Positions 12,763 to 20,888 of a stretch of DNA of 23,003 nucleotides are shown piece after piece. The DNA comes from a virus. The translations under genes were made by a program, and so were the position numbers. Location: positions 1 through 23,003 of IMG/VR virus record IMGVR_UViG_3300046009_006292, one strand, 5' to 3'. The first letter of the stretch is position 1; each line of letters opens with the position of its first letter. The notes below the pieces were generated by a model. That model saw nothing but the letters and a program-made list of their open reading frames with translations. It had not been told where the DNA came from and searched no databases.

Positions 12763-12844
12763 CAGAGGTCTCCCAAGTGTTCAACAATAATTATGATTAG
12801 AGGTAGTCAGTTTTGAATTACCATTTCTTTACATGGAGGTTTAT

Positions 12845-13120
12845 ATGAGTAGAAGTTATAAGAAAACACCAGTATCAGGAAACACGAGTGCAGATTCGGA
12901 TAAGCCAGGTAAAAAGATTTGGCACAAAAAGGTTCGTAACAAAACAAAACAAATTCTAAAATCCACACATAACGATGTCGATTTGTTAGAAGACATGACT
13001 ATTCCAAATGAAAAGGAAGTCGGTTATGGACCGTGGGTATGGCCGAAGGACGGTAAACGTTATCTCGGTCAATGGATAAAGAATAACATTGAAAGAATTA
13101 GACAAGTTATGGGTAAATAA
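12845..13120 (+). CDS. Small basic SRSYKKTP-type protein, unknown function
   Basis: The 91-residue protein starts MSRSYKKTPVSGNTSADSDKPGKKIWHKKVRNKTKQIL. This opening (S/A-RSY-x-K-x-P, NT-x-ADS-K, then a run of basic residues) is one I recognise from small uncharacterised phage and bacterial proteins. The start at 12845 follows GGAGG; the ATG at 12833 overlaps that site. The region 12763-12844 between this gene and the divergent hydrolase has no clear class promoter. It may bind nucleic acid, judging only from charge. Confidence 0.75.
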   Translation: MSRSYKKTPVSGNTSADSDKPGKKIWHKKVRNKTKQILKSTHNDVDLLEDMTIPNEKEVGYGPWVWPKDGKRYLGQWIKNNIERIRQVMGK

Positions 13121-13132
13121 AGGAGTGTGCCA

Positions 13133-13429
13133 ATGGAACTTATACAAGTAGAACTAAAGAAAACAAACTTCTTTGCTTATCTATTTGATGGTAGTGAACA
13201 ATCCGCCAAAGAATTTTGTAGGAAGTTTGGTTTACATTATCAGACGGATTTTATGGACAAAGAAAAGTTTTCAATAACATTACCAAACAACAAACGAGTG
13301 TACGCGGGAAACTATGTCGTCATTGACGGAAGTAACTTCACACCATACACTCAAACAAATTTCATTGAAACGTTCAATACTCTACCGAATTACCGTCAAA
13401 GTGGATATTCATTCATGGCTGAAGATTGA
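13133..13429 (+). CDS. Small protein of unknown function
   Basis: A 98-residue protein (MELIQVELKKTNFFAYLFDGSEQSAKEFCRKFGL...) with a mixed alpha/beta pattern and a final aromatic-rich stretch. It is preceded by AGGAG at 13121-13125, seven bases before the ATG, which favours 13133 over the in-frame GTG at 13127. The methyltransferase starts 3 bases after its stop codon, so the two are probably co-translated. I do not recognise it. Confidence 0.7.
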   Translation: MELIQVELKKTNFFAYLFDGSEQSAKEFCRKFGLHYQTDFMDKEKFSITLPNNKRVYAGNYVVIDGSNFTPYTQTNFIETFNTLPNYRQSGYSFMAED

Positions 13430-13432
13430 TAT

Positions 13433-14317
13433 ATGTCTCTAAATAAGTTTTTTGATTTAACTGAAGAAGAGAAAGAAGAAATCTTTTTCAAGAAATATTT
13501 TGGTGGCATACCGACCTCTGTCATGCAATTCGATAAATCCCCCGAACTCATGGACTTTATCGACGATACCGACTCCGTAGGAATCGTAAACGGTGGAACA
13601 GCAACCCCTCGTGGTGGTGGGTACGCAAAAAACATGAGATACTCAATCTACAACCCAACACAGGCAGAATTCATTTTGAAATACTACACAGAAGAAGGTC
13701 AGGATATTCTCGACCCATTCGCGGGACGAGGCACCCGTTCACTTATGTCTCTTCGTTTAGGAAGGAATTATTATGGGATTGATGTTTGCATCGGCACGGT
13801 ACAGGACAATATCCGCAAGATTGAAGAAAAGAATTTCGGAAACAAAAAATGGGAAATCAAAGTTGGAGACGGAACTCGTCCCCACGAAGTCTTCCCCAAT
13901 CAAACGTTTGATGCGATTTTTACGTGTCCTCCGTACTACAACATAGAAAAATATTCAGGTAATGAAGGTGACCTCTCACATCTTTCTGACGAAGGGTTTG
14001 AAAGAAGTATCGGAGAAATGTTCCAAAACCTAAAGGGTATGGTAAAGAAATCAAACTACAAAGAGAAACGATTTCATCCTCTTATCTTCACGGTAGGAAC
14101 AGTTCGACGTGGTGAACGGGGTTTACTTGACATGGATTCTTTTTTTCAAGGAATGGCAAAGAATTGCGGTTTCACACTTCACGATAAATTGATTACGGTC
14201 AATCGGGCACCTGGTGCTGGATTCACGTTCCGAAGAAATTGGGATTACAAGTTTCTTTGTAAGACACACGAAACAACATTAGTTTTTTTAGATTATGAGG
14301 ATGAACATGAGGATTGA
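13433..14317 (+). CDS. DNA methyltransferase (amino-MTase, motif I before motif IV)
   Basis: The 294-residue protein has the SAM-binding motif DPFAGRGTRS (from D94) and the catalytic TCPPYYN (C165-P-P-Y168). The order motif I then motif IV differs from the two tandem enzymes at 18016 and 19011, so it is a separate lineage. The C-P-P-Y variant of the (D/N/S)PP(Y/F) motif occurs in some phage N4-cytosine or N6-adenine enzymes; the base and site are not evident. No restriction gene is adjacent, so it is probably an orphan protecting phage DNA. It lacks the Q-x-Y-F-x-F tail of the other two. Confidence 0.85.
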   Translation: MSLNKFFDLTEEEKEEIFFKKYFGGIPTSVMQFDKSPELMDFIDDTDSVGIVNGGTATPRGGGYAKNMRYSIYNPTQAEFILKYYTEEGQDILDPFAGRGTRSLMSLRLGRNYYGIDVCIGTVQDNIRKIEEKNFGNKKWEIKVGDGTRPHEVFPNQTFDAIFTCPPYYNIEKYSGNEGDLSHLSDEGFERSIGEMFQNLKGMVKKSNYKEKRFHPLIFTVGTVRRGERGLLDMDSFFQGMAKNCGFTLHDKLITVNRAPGAGFTFRRNWDYKFLCKTHETTLVFLDYEDEHED

Positions 14318-14921
14318 AATAAACTCCCCACATATTAGACAAAAGGATTTAGAAAATAACATTACTCTTCCTGTAATTGTAAAGGTTATTGGTGAGTTCA
14401 ACGAAGAATCGGCGAAGTCACTTTATGCCGACTGTGATCGTGCCCTAACAACAGGACAAAAGATTCTTCCTATCTTTATTGACTCGTATGGTGGGTATGT
14501 GGATTCACTTTTTGGAATGTTGGATTATTTTCAATCGTTTAGAGATTCGGGTGTAGAGATTATAACGATTGCTTGTGGCAAGGTGATGTCCTGTGGGGCA
14601 ATGTTATTTGCAATGGGAGATAAGAGATTCGTTGGTAAGAGGTCTCGTATTATGTTTCATCGTGTTTCGGCTGGGTCATTTGGAAATCCTGATGACATGA
14701 AAACCGATGCAAAAGAATCTGAACGATTAGAGAAGTTTATCTTTGAGGAAATTTCAAAGAACATCGGAAGACCAAAGGGATGGTTGTTTGACCAACTGAA
14801 GAGAAATAACTTTTCGGATTGGTATTTGACGGCAGATGAAGCACTTGAAGCAAAGGTAGCGACGAAGATTGGTATTCCACAATTTACATTTGGAATTGAG
14901 ACTCGATTTAGTTACGAATGA
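14307..14921 (+). CDS. ClpP-like serine protease
   Basis: The 204-residue protein follows the ClpP/crotonase fold: IFIDSYGGYVDSLFGMLDYF, then KVMSCGAMLFAMGD with the likely nucleophile S95, and RIMFHRVSAG with the likely catalytic H118. A cysteine follows the serine where ClpP usually has Met. Phage ClpP homologues are often capsid-maturation (prohead) proteases, but no portal or capsid gene is in view, so it may instead act on host or phage proteins. ATG 14307 has GAGG six bases upstream and is preferred to 14295 and 14301. It overlaps the methyltransferase by 11 bases. Confidence 0.85.
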   Translation: MRIEINSPHIRQKDLENNITLPVIVKVIGEFNEESAKSLYADCDRALTTGQKILPIFIDSYGGYVDSLFGMLDYFQSFRDSGVEIITIACGKVMSCGAMLFAMGDKRFVGKRSRIMFHRVSAGSFGNPDDMKTDAKESERLEKFIFEEISKNIGRPKGWLFDQLKRNNFSDWYLTADEALEAKVATKIGIPQFTFGIETRFSYE

Positions 14922-14930
14922 TATATTTAT
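14922..14930 (+). promoter_or_regulatory. TATATTTAT motif, candidate late-type promoter element
   Basis: TATATTTAT followed by GTG lies just after the ClpP-like gene stop and 44 bases before the gene at 14975, which is a candidate structural gene. See the motif at 8537 for the orientation caveat. Confidence 0.4.
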
Positions 14931-14974
14931 GTGTAGTGGTTTCGTAATCATTTCAAACCCATATGGAGAAAAAA

Positions 14975-15355
14975 ATGTCTTATTCGTTCACACAAGGCTC
15001 GACTAGTTCCGACGCTACAAGAGTCGGTTCACACGGTGCTGTTACGCCAGGTACACCTGATTCTGTTATTACATTTCCTGAAGCAACAGGAATCATGTCT
15101 CTTGGCCCATCAATCATCGCTTCGGGTATCATCACAATGTCTGCACTAACTGCAGGTTCTGGCTCTGGTTCGGTTTCTGTTGCTGGTCTTACTGCAACAG
15201 ATGTAGTTGTAACATCAATTGACACTGACGCAAGTGGTTCATCATTCTTCTACACAAAGGTAGATACATCGGCTGATACAATCTCATTTAGAGGATTGAC
15301 AGTATCGGGTAGCACATACGCGAAGTGTCACTACGTTGTTTATCGTAGTATCTAA
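14975..15355 (+). CDS. Ser/Thr/Gly-rich possible virion protein
   Basis: The 126-residue protein is low in charge and rich in Ser, Thr, Gly, Val and Ile (SYSFTQGSTSSDATRVGSHGAVTPGTPD ... GSGSGSVSVAGLTATDVVVTSIDTD ... YVVYRSI), with a beta-strand pattern typical of phage decoration, head or fibre proteins. There is no recognisable domain. The start at 14975 follows TATGGAGAAAAAA. It is isolated, with a candidate late-type motif upstream and a strong terminator downstream, as expected for a separately and highly expressed late gene. The virion role is inferred from composition and context. Confidence 0.65.
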   Translation: MSYSFTQGSTSSDATRVGSHGAVTPGTPDSVITFPEATGIMSLGPSIIASGIITMSALTAGSGSGSVSVAGLTATDVVVTSIDTDASGSSFFYTKVDTSADTISFRGLTVSGSTYAKCHYVVYRSI

Positions 15356-15377
15356 CTGAGTTTACATCGGAAAAATA

Positions 15378-15403
15378 AAAGGGGAATCTTCGGATTCCCT
15401 TTT
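15378..15403 (+). terminator. Intrinsic terminator with UUCG tetraloop
   Basis: GGGAATC (15382-15388) pairs with GATTCCC (15393-15399) around TTCG, extended by an AAAG/TTTT base and followed by T-rich sequence. It ends transcription of the gene at 14975. Its last bases, TTTG (15401-15404), double as the -33 box of the polymerase promoter. Confidence 0.9.
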
Positions 15404-15432
15404 GGTTTTATGGAATATTCTTCGTATATTAA
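15401..15432 (+). promoter_or_regulatory. Class promoter for DNA polymerase
   Basis: TTTG at 15401-15404, a 20-base spacer and TATATTAA at 15425-15432, with TTCG directly before the -7 box. It overlaps the tail of the preceding terminator. The variant TTCGTATATTA also occurs at 9087 and 17978. Confidence 0.6.
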
Positions 15433-15454
15433 AAGACAATAATCAAAGGAAGTT

Positions 15455-17971
15455 ATGTATCAAAATATTTTCGTAAAGACGACGACGAATGAAGCATGGG
15501 TATGGGATGACAAGAAGGGATTGACTCACTTCAACTATACACCTTATGCGTACAAGAAAGACCCGAACGGAAAGTATCAATCACTTCACGGTGATAAACT
15601 TTCTCGTGTAACATCGTTTGTAAAGAATGACCCAAATTTATTTGAGTCGGATGTTCCTGAGACAACTCGTATTCTTGTTGATATGTATGGTGACTCGGAT
15701 ATGCCATCTGAAGGTATTGTAACGATGGCGTTTGACATTGAGGTCGAGATGATTACGGGAACTCCTGATCCGCAGTTGGGAAACAATGAAGTTACTTCTA
15801 TTGCGTATCACGACTCGGCTACAAGTGAATATACGGTTCTCATCCTCGACAAAAGAAAGAGAGTAGAAAGCAAGACAATCGGTAATCGTCATATTGTTTC
15901 TTGTCAGAATGAGAAAGACCTTCTTCTAAAGTTTATTGATGCAATTCAGACAATCCGTCCACACGTTATGACAGGTTGGAACGTTGACAACTTCGACGTT
16001 CCGTATCTTTACAATCGTATAAAGAGAGTGTTGGGTAAGAAAGTGGCAAACCAACTTTCGACTATTGGTGAGATGTATTACTCTCCATACAGAAACCGAT
16101 ACTCTATCGCTGGTACTTCTATGTTGGACTACATGGTTGTGTATAAAAAGTTTTTCTATGGTGAACTTCCATCGTATGCTTTGAACGCAATCTCTATGAA
16201 AGAATTAGGACGTGGTAAGATTGAGTATGAAGGAAACCTTGATGCTTTGATGGAAAACGATATTGAAACCTTCATTGAATATAACATTACCGACGTTGAA
16301 CTTATCCTTGAATTGGATAAGAAGTTACAGTACATTGACCTACTCCGAGCTATTTGTCACGTTGGTCACGTTCCGTATGAGGACTTCGTATATTCATCAA
16401 AGTATCTTGAAGGTGCTCTTCTAACGTATCTCAAACGAGCAGGAAACATTGTTGCTCCAAACAAACCAGCTGACCGACGTGAGAAGATGGAAGAGTTGAA
16501 GGAATCGGGTGAACAAGGTTTCATCGGAGCTTTCGTGAAAGACCCGATACCCGGTAAGTATGAATGGATGTATGACTTGGACTTGACATCTCTGTACCCG
16601 TCTATCATTATGACCTTGAACATCTCACCTGAAACAAAGGTGGCAAAGATTCTAGATTGGGATGCTGATGAATTTATTCGTGGTCAAAAGGATGAGTACA
16701 TTGTAAATGGTGAGAAAGTAAGTAAAGAAAAGTTGGTCAAGTTCTTGGAGAAGTATCGTTATACAGTTGCATCGAATGGTGTGATGTATAACACAGACAT
16801 CGTTGGTCTTATCCCAGCTATCCTAAACGAATGGTTTGACAAACGTGTTGAATACAAAGACGCGATGAAGAAGTGGGGTAAAGAAGGAGACAATGAAAAG
16901 TATGAGTTCTATAAGAAGCGTCAGTTGGTTCAAAAGATTCTTCTGAACTCTCTGTACGGTGTGTTAGGTCTACCAGCGTTTCGTTTCTACGATATTGATA
17001 ATGCCGAAGCCGTAACTCTTTCAGGTCAAACAGTTATCAAGAAGACCGAAGCCGCAATCAATATGAAGTACAATAAGGAATTGAAGACAGATGATATTGA
17101 CTATGTTCAATACGTTGATACCGACTCTGTGTTCGTTTCGTGTCTACCACTTGTAAAGAATCGTTTTCCCGATATTGATACCAACGACGTTGAGTTGATG
17201 ACGGGTAAGATTTACGAGATTGCCACCGAAGTTCAAAATTACGTCAACGGTTTCTATGATGTGTTTGCCAAAAAGGTATTCAACACGGAGAAACACCGAC
17301 TTGAAATCAAACAGGAAATGATTGGACGTACTGGCTTTTGGGTAAAGAAGAAGAGGTATGCTCTTTGGATTATCTCGGACAACGGTGTTCCGATGGACAA
17401 GTTGGAAGTGAAAGGACTGGACGTTGTTCGTTCTTCATTCCCGAAGTCATTCCAAAAGTTCATGAAGGAAGTTCTCGTTGACATTCTAAAGTCAAAGAAC
17501 AAGGATGAGATTGATGAGAACATTCTAACATTCAAGCGTCAGTTGGGTGAGGTTCTGTTTGCCGAAGTTGCAAAGAATTCTTCTATCAAAGACATCAAGA
17601 AGTATGAAGAACCAGTGAAGGATTCTGTTCTTGGTGCATTTGCAAAAGGAACACCATCACACGTCAAAGCTGCAATCAACTACAACAAATTGTTGAAGAT
17701 GTTCAAGTGTCCTGCCAAATATCCACCAATCAAAAACGGTGATAAGGTGAAGGTTGCTTATCTAAAGAACAACAGATTTGGTTTGGAAGAACTTGCGTTT
17801 CGTGGGGACTCTGACCCTGATGAAATTATTCAATTCGTAAAGGAACACTTTGATGCACACGAATTGTTCAACTCTGAACTTGACGGTAAGCTTCGTGCTT
17901 TTTATGGAGCACTCAAATGGGAATTTCCATCGGAACATAAAAAGAATGCACAAAAGTTTTTTTCTTTCTAA
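15455..17971 (+). CDS. 43: Family B DNA polymerase, T4 gp43-like
   Basis: The 838-residue replicative polymerase has a 3'-5' exonuclease domain (D94 and E96 in AFDIEVE; TGWNVDNFDVPYL; YNITDVEL) and polymerase motifs A (DLDLTSLYPSI, D374/D376), B (KILLNSLYGVLG) and C (YVDTDSVFV, D555/D557). It is slightly shorter than T4 gp43 (898). The extreme C-terminus is KKNAQKFFSF, which parallels the clamp-binding tail of RB69 gp43 and has the same Q-x-[FY]-F-x-F pattern as the next two proteins. It has its own promoter and a leader with AAAGGAAG. It is uninterrupted: no intein or intron is seen, although these often occur in phage polymerase genes. Confidence 0.97.
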   Translation: MYQNIFVKTTTNEAWVWDDKKGLTHFNYTPYAYKKDPNGKYQSLHGDKLSRVTSFVKNDPNLFESDVPETTRILVDMYGDSDMPSEGIVTMAFDIEVEMITGTPDPQLGNNEVTSIAYHDSATSEYTVLILDKRKRVESKTIGNRHIVSCQNEKDLLLKFIDAIQTIRPHVMTGWNVDNFDVPYLYNRIKRVLGKKVANQLSTIGEMYYSPYRNRYSIAGTSMLDYMVVYKKFFYGELPSYALNAISMKELGRGKIEYEGNLDALMENDIETFIEYNITDVELILELDKKLQYIDLLRAICHVGHVPYEDFVYSSKYLEGALLTYLKRAGNIVAPNKPADRREKMEELKESGEQGFIGAFVKDPIPGKYEWMYDLDLTSLYPSIIMTLNISPETKVAKILDWDADEFIRGQKDEYIVNGEKVSKEKLVKFLEKYRYTVASNGVMYNTDIVGLIPAILNEWFDKRVEYKDAMKKWGKEGDNEKYEFYKKRQLVQKILLNSLYGVLGLPAFRFYDIDNAEAVTLSGQTVIKKTEAAINMKYNKELKTDDIDYVQYVDTDSVFVSCLPLVKNRFPDIDTNDVELMTGKIYEIATEVQNYVNGFYDVFAKKVFNTEKHRLEIKQEMIGRTGFWVKKKRYALWIISDNGVPMDKLEVKGLDVVRSSFPKSFQKFMKEVLVDILKSKNKDEIDENILTFKRQLGEVLFAEVAKNSSIKDIKKYEEPVKDSVLGAFAKGTPSHVKAAINYNKLLKMFKCPAKYPPIKNGDKVKVAYLKNNRFGLEELAFRGDSDPDEIIQFVKEHFDAHELFNSELDGKLRAFYGALKWEFPSEHKKNAQKFFSF

Positions 17972-17988
17972 AAGATTTCGTATATTAG
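17957..17988 (+). promoter_or_regulatory. Possible class promoter for the methyltransferase-clamp operon
   Basis: TTCG followed by TATATTAG (17981-17988) matches the -7 region of the polymerase promoter, but the -33 position (17957-17960) reads TTTT, so it is weaker. It overlaps the polymerase stop codon. Confidence 0.45.
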
Positions 17989-18015
17989 AACATTAGTAAA
18001 ACAAACAGAGATGTT

Positions 18016-19011
18016 ATGGAAACAAATATCATTTTAGAAGGCGACTGTATTGAATCAATGAAGAAGTTGCCGGATGCTTTTATCAACACCTGCGTTACTT
18101 CACCACCTTACTATGGTCTTCGTGATTACGGAGAAGATGGTCAGATTGGTCAAGAAGAAACACCACAACAATACATTGATAAGATGGTTGAAGTGTTTGC
18201 AGAAGTTCGTCGTATTCTTCGTGATGACGGAACTCTTTGGTTGAATCTTGGTGATTCATATGCTGGAAGTGGCAAGGGTGCTTACGGAGATGGTGTAGTT
18301 AGATTATCAGAGAAGTCAAAGATTCAAGCTGGTAGTAAAGGAACTACAACTGGAACATTCAAGAAGACAAGTGTCCAAACTTTGAAACCAAAGAATCTTA
18401 TGGGTATTCCGTGGAGAACTGCAATGGCTCTCCAAGAAGATGGTTGGTATCTTCGTCAGGATATTATTTGGGCAAAGCCAAACCCAATGCCTGAGTCAGT
18501 CACGGATAGATGTACAAAGGGACACGAGTATATTTTCTTGATGACGAAGAACCCTGATTATTATTTTGACTACCAAGCTATCCGAGAACGTTCTGTTTCA
18601 AAGATGGACAGAGAACATCTTTCTCCGATTGGTGGAAAGAAGAACGCACTAAAACCTGGTTCGTATTCAGGTAATGCTCCAGAGAACGATGGGTTTAGAA
18701 ACAAACGTTCTGTGTGGAATGTTCCTATCCGAGCAAAGTCATACGAAGGAGCACACTTCGCAGTTTACCCCGAAGACCTTATCACACCTTGTGTTCTTGC
18801 TGGTGCTCCCGAAGGTGGTATTGTCTTTGACCCATTCTTTGGTGCAGGAACAACTGGTGCAGTTGCAATCAAGAACGGAAGAACTTACATTGGTTGTGAG
18901 TTGAATCCAGAGTATATCCAAGTTGCAAAGAATCGTCTTGACCCAATTCATCTCAAGGATGAGAATATGAAAAAGGCAGATGGTATTATTCAAAGTTACT
19001 TCCAATTCTAA
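18016..19011 (+). CDS. DNA methyltransferase A (beta-class), with candidate clamp-binding tail
   Basis: The 331-residue enzyme has catalytic motif IV TSPPYYGLRDYG (S29-P-P-Y32) early and the SAM motif DPFFGAGTTG (from D272) late, the order of beta-class amino-methyltransferases. SPPY is usual for N4-cytosine, and sometimes N6-adenine, modification. Shared blocks LRDDGTLWLNLGDSY and GWYLRQDIIWAKPNPMPESV are nearly identical in the next gene; the stretches between them, likely target recognition, differ. The C-terminus is IIQSYFQF, matching the polymerase tail pattern. No restriction nuclease is adjacent. The stop overlaps the next start by one base. Confidence 0.93.
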   Translation: METNIILEGDCIESMKKLPDAFINTCVTSPPYYGLRDYGEDGQIGQEETPQQYIDKMVEVFAEVRRILRDDGTLWLNLGDSYAGSGKGAYGDGVVRLSEKSKIQAGSKGTTTGTFKKTSVQTLKPKNLMGIPWRTAMALQEDGWYLRQDIIWAKPNPMPESVTDRCTKGHEYIFLMTKNPDYYFDYQAIRERSVSKMDREHLSPIGGKKNALKPGSYSGNAPENDGFRNKRSVWNVPIRAKSYEGAHFAVYPEDLITPCVLAGAPEGGIVFDPFFGAGTTGAVAIKNGRTYIGCELNPEYIQVAKNRLDPIHLKDENMKKADGIIQSYFQF

Positions 19012-20033
19012 TGATAGATACCAACGTTATATTGGAAGGTGATTGCATCCAATCTCTGAAATCATTACCGGAAGGTATTGTAAATACGTGCATAACTTCG
19101 CCACCTTATTACGCTCTTCGTGATTATGGTGCGGATGGACAAATTGGATTGGAAAAAACACCTGAAGAATATGTCCAAAAGTTGGTAGAAGTATTCAGAG
19201 AAGTAAAACGTGTTCTTCGTGATGATGGGACTCTTTGGTTGAATTTAGGTGATAGTTACGTCGGCGGGAAAGGATCAAGTGGGCAAGGTTCGTCTGAATA
19301 TCAGTCGATACGGGCTTCCGATGGTGTATCTATAAATCAACACTATCATAACATAGGTGGTAAAGGTGAAGTCCGCCCAACCGATAATATGGCTGTCATG
19401 CGAAAGTTGCGTCTAAAACCAAAAGACCTTATTGGAATTCCGTGGATGGTTGCATTTGCTCTTCGTAATGACGGGTGGTATCTTCGTCAGGATATTATTT
19501 GGCACAAACCAAATCCTATGCCTGAATCTGTATCGGATAGATGTACAAAATCTCACGAGTATATTTTCCTTCTTTCCAAGTCAAAGACATATTACTATGA
19601 TGCGGAAAGTATAAAGGAACCGGTCAAACAAGATTGGGGAACAAGAGATAGAACAAACGGAAAGTATCACAATACCGGAACTGGCTTGAATCCACATACT
19701 GGATTACAAAAGTCATATGAGAAGGCAAACAAACGTTCTGTTTGGTCTATCACAACAAAACCATTTCACGGAGCACACTTTGCAACTTTCCCACCTGATT
19801 TGATTGAACCTTGTGTTATTGCAGGTTCACCTGAAGGTGGAATTGTATTAGACCCATTCTTCGGGTCAGGAACAACTGGTTTGGTCGCAATGAGAAATAA
19901 TAGAAAATATCTTGGATGTGAACTAAATTCTGAGTATATTAGTATTGCGAATGAAAGATTGAAGCCAGTAGAAACAGAAATCAAAAACAAAGAAATTACA
20001 GAATCTCTTATTCAGAATTATTTTCAATTCTAA
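19011..20033 (+). CDS. DNA methyltransferase B (paralogue of A), with candidate clamp-binding tail
   Basis: The 340-residue paralogue of the preceding enzyme has TSPPYYALRDYG (S30-P-P-Y33) and DPFFGSGTTG in the same beta-class order. The segments between LGDSY and LKPK, and between the KSKTYYYDAESI region and RSVW, differ strongly from the first copy, so it probably has another target sequence. It ends in LIQNYFQF, again Q-x-Y-F-x-F at the carboxyl end. Its ATG shares a base with the upstream stop, showing coupled translation, and the sliding clamp follows after 25 bases. The pair arose by tandem duplication; the third methyltransferase at 13433 is not close to it. Confidence 0.93.
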   Translation: MIDTNVILEGDCIQSLKSLPEGIVNTCITSPPYYALRDYGADGQIGLEKTPEEYVQKLVEVFREVKRVLRDDGTLWLNLGDSYVGGKGSSGQGSSEYQSIRASDGVSINQHYHNIGGKGEVRPTDNMAVMRKLRLKPKDLIGIPWMVAFALRNDGWYLRQDIIWHKPNPMPESVSDRCTKSHEYIFLLSKSKTYYYDAESIKEPVKQDWGTRDRTNGKYHNTGTGLNPHTGLQKSYEKANKRSVWSITTKPFHGAHFATFPPDLIEPCVIAGSPEGGIVLDPFFGSGTTGLVAMRNNRKYLGCELNSEYISIANERLKPVETEIKNKEITESLIQNYFQF

Positions 20034-20058
20034 CAAATAAATTTAGACAGGAGTAAAT

Positions 20059-20778
20059 ATGGAAAAGTCAAGGTTGATGAACTTCATTAGTAAGTATCAC
20101 CTAAACGGTTTGGTTCAATCGGTTGCTTGGAACTCTAATGGTTCTCTTTCAACTCGGTTTATCTCTGACGATAAGTCGGTGGTAGGAGAAGTTCAGATGA
20201 ACACATTCAACGGAACAAAGTCAAAGCTCGGTGTTTACAATACCGACCTTCTTGTAAAGTTGCTCGGTGTTCTTGGTAATGACATCAATTTCAATGTCAA
20301 TCTTGCACAAGACAAGGCATTCTCACTTACACTTGACGATAACTCAACAACGGTAAACTATATGTTGGCTGACATGGCAGTTATTCCACCAACGCCAGAG
20401 TTGAAGCAACTTCCTCCGTTCCAACTTACAATCAAGTTGACAAAGGAATTCATTGATAAGTTTATCCGTGCTAAGGGAGCTCTTCCTGAAATTGAACACT
20501 TTACTCTTGTCAAGAATCAAAAGTTGAATAAGTATCAAGTTGTTCTTGGTCATTCTAATCTAAACTCAAATCGCATCTCTCTTGATATTGATTGTGAAGT
20601 TACCGAAGACATTGAACCAATTTCATTCTCAGCAAAGTATTTCCGTGAGATTCTTGCGGCAAACAAGGACTTGAATGGTGGAACACTCGCGGTATCATCA
20701 GAAGGTCTTGCTAAGGCAGAGTTTGAAATTGATGGATTTGAATCACGATATTTCTTGGTTCGTTTGGAGAACAACTAA
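20059..20778 (+). CDS. 45: Sliding clamp, T4 gp45-like
   Basis: The 239-residue protein has the length and repeated beta-rich pattern of phage gp45 trimeric clamps, with a DMAVIPPTPELKQLPPF inter-domain linker (about 109-125) and a C-terminal FEIDGFESRYFLVRLE strand pair. It would ring DNA and tether the polymerase. Recognition rests on overall pattern plus neighbourhood (polymerase upstream, clamp loader downstream), since clamps diverge quickly. CAGGAGTAAAT precedes the start. It is followed by the structured region 20779-20885. Confidence 0.88.
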   Translation: MEKSRLMNFISKYHLNGLVQSVAWNSNGSLSTRFISDDKSVVGEVQMNTFNGTKSKLGVYNTDLLVKLLGVLGNDINFNVNLAQDKAFSLTLDDNSTTVNYMLADMAVIPPTPELKQLPPFQLTIKLTKEFIDKFIRAKGALPEIEHFTLVKNQKLNKYQVVLGHSNLNSNRISLDIDCEVTEDIEPISFSAKYFREILAANKDLNGGTLAVSSEGLAKAEFEIDGFESRYFLVRLENN

Positions 20779-20885
20779 TATATTTATGAGTATAGTTCGT
20801 GTCCTCCTCTCTCGTCCTTTGAGACGGTAATGGGGCCGAACATTCTTCCCAAAAGGGAGTTCGGCCGGGCTCCCTTTTACTTTTG
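20779..20885 (+). ncRNA. Possible small structured RNA or 3' leader after the clamp gene
   Basis: This 107-base non-coding stretch opens with TATATTTAT (20779-20787), then a small hairpin (CGTC 20813-20816 with GACG 20823-20826). An 8-bp stem follows, GGCCGAAC (20834-20841) with GTTCGGCC (20859-20866), whose loop contains the 5' strand of the terminator hairpin. The two hairpins either compete, sharing base 20859, or form a pseudoknot. It could be a short independent transcript or a regulated terminator for the clamp operon. Confidence 0.4.
20851..20878 (+). terminator. Intrinsic terminator, overlapping an alternative hairpin
   Basis: AAAAGGGAG (20851-20859) pairs with CTCCCTTTT (20870-20878) around a 10-base loop, followed by ACTTTTG. 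It terminates the clamp operon or the preceding small RNA. Its loop is the 3' strand of the upstream 8-bp stem. Confidence 0.75.
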
Positions 20886-20888
20886 ATT

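Noticed and set aside
12763-12844. Divergent promoter pair between the minus-strand hydrolase and the gene at 12845
   Set aside because: No TTTG/TAnnTTTG pair with correct spacing could be seen on either strand.
14307-14921. Firm call as prohead maturation protease
   Set aside because: No capsid, portal or scaffold gene is near, and its neighbours are a methyltransferase and an isolated small gene, so only the protease fold is claimed.
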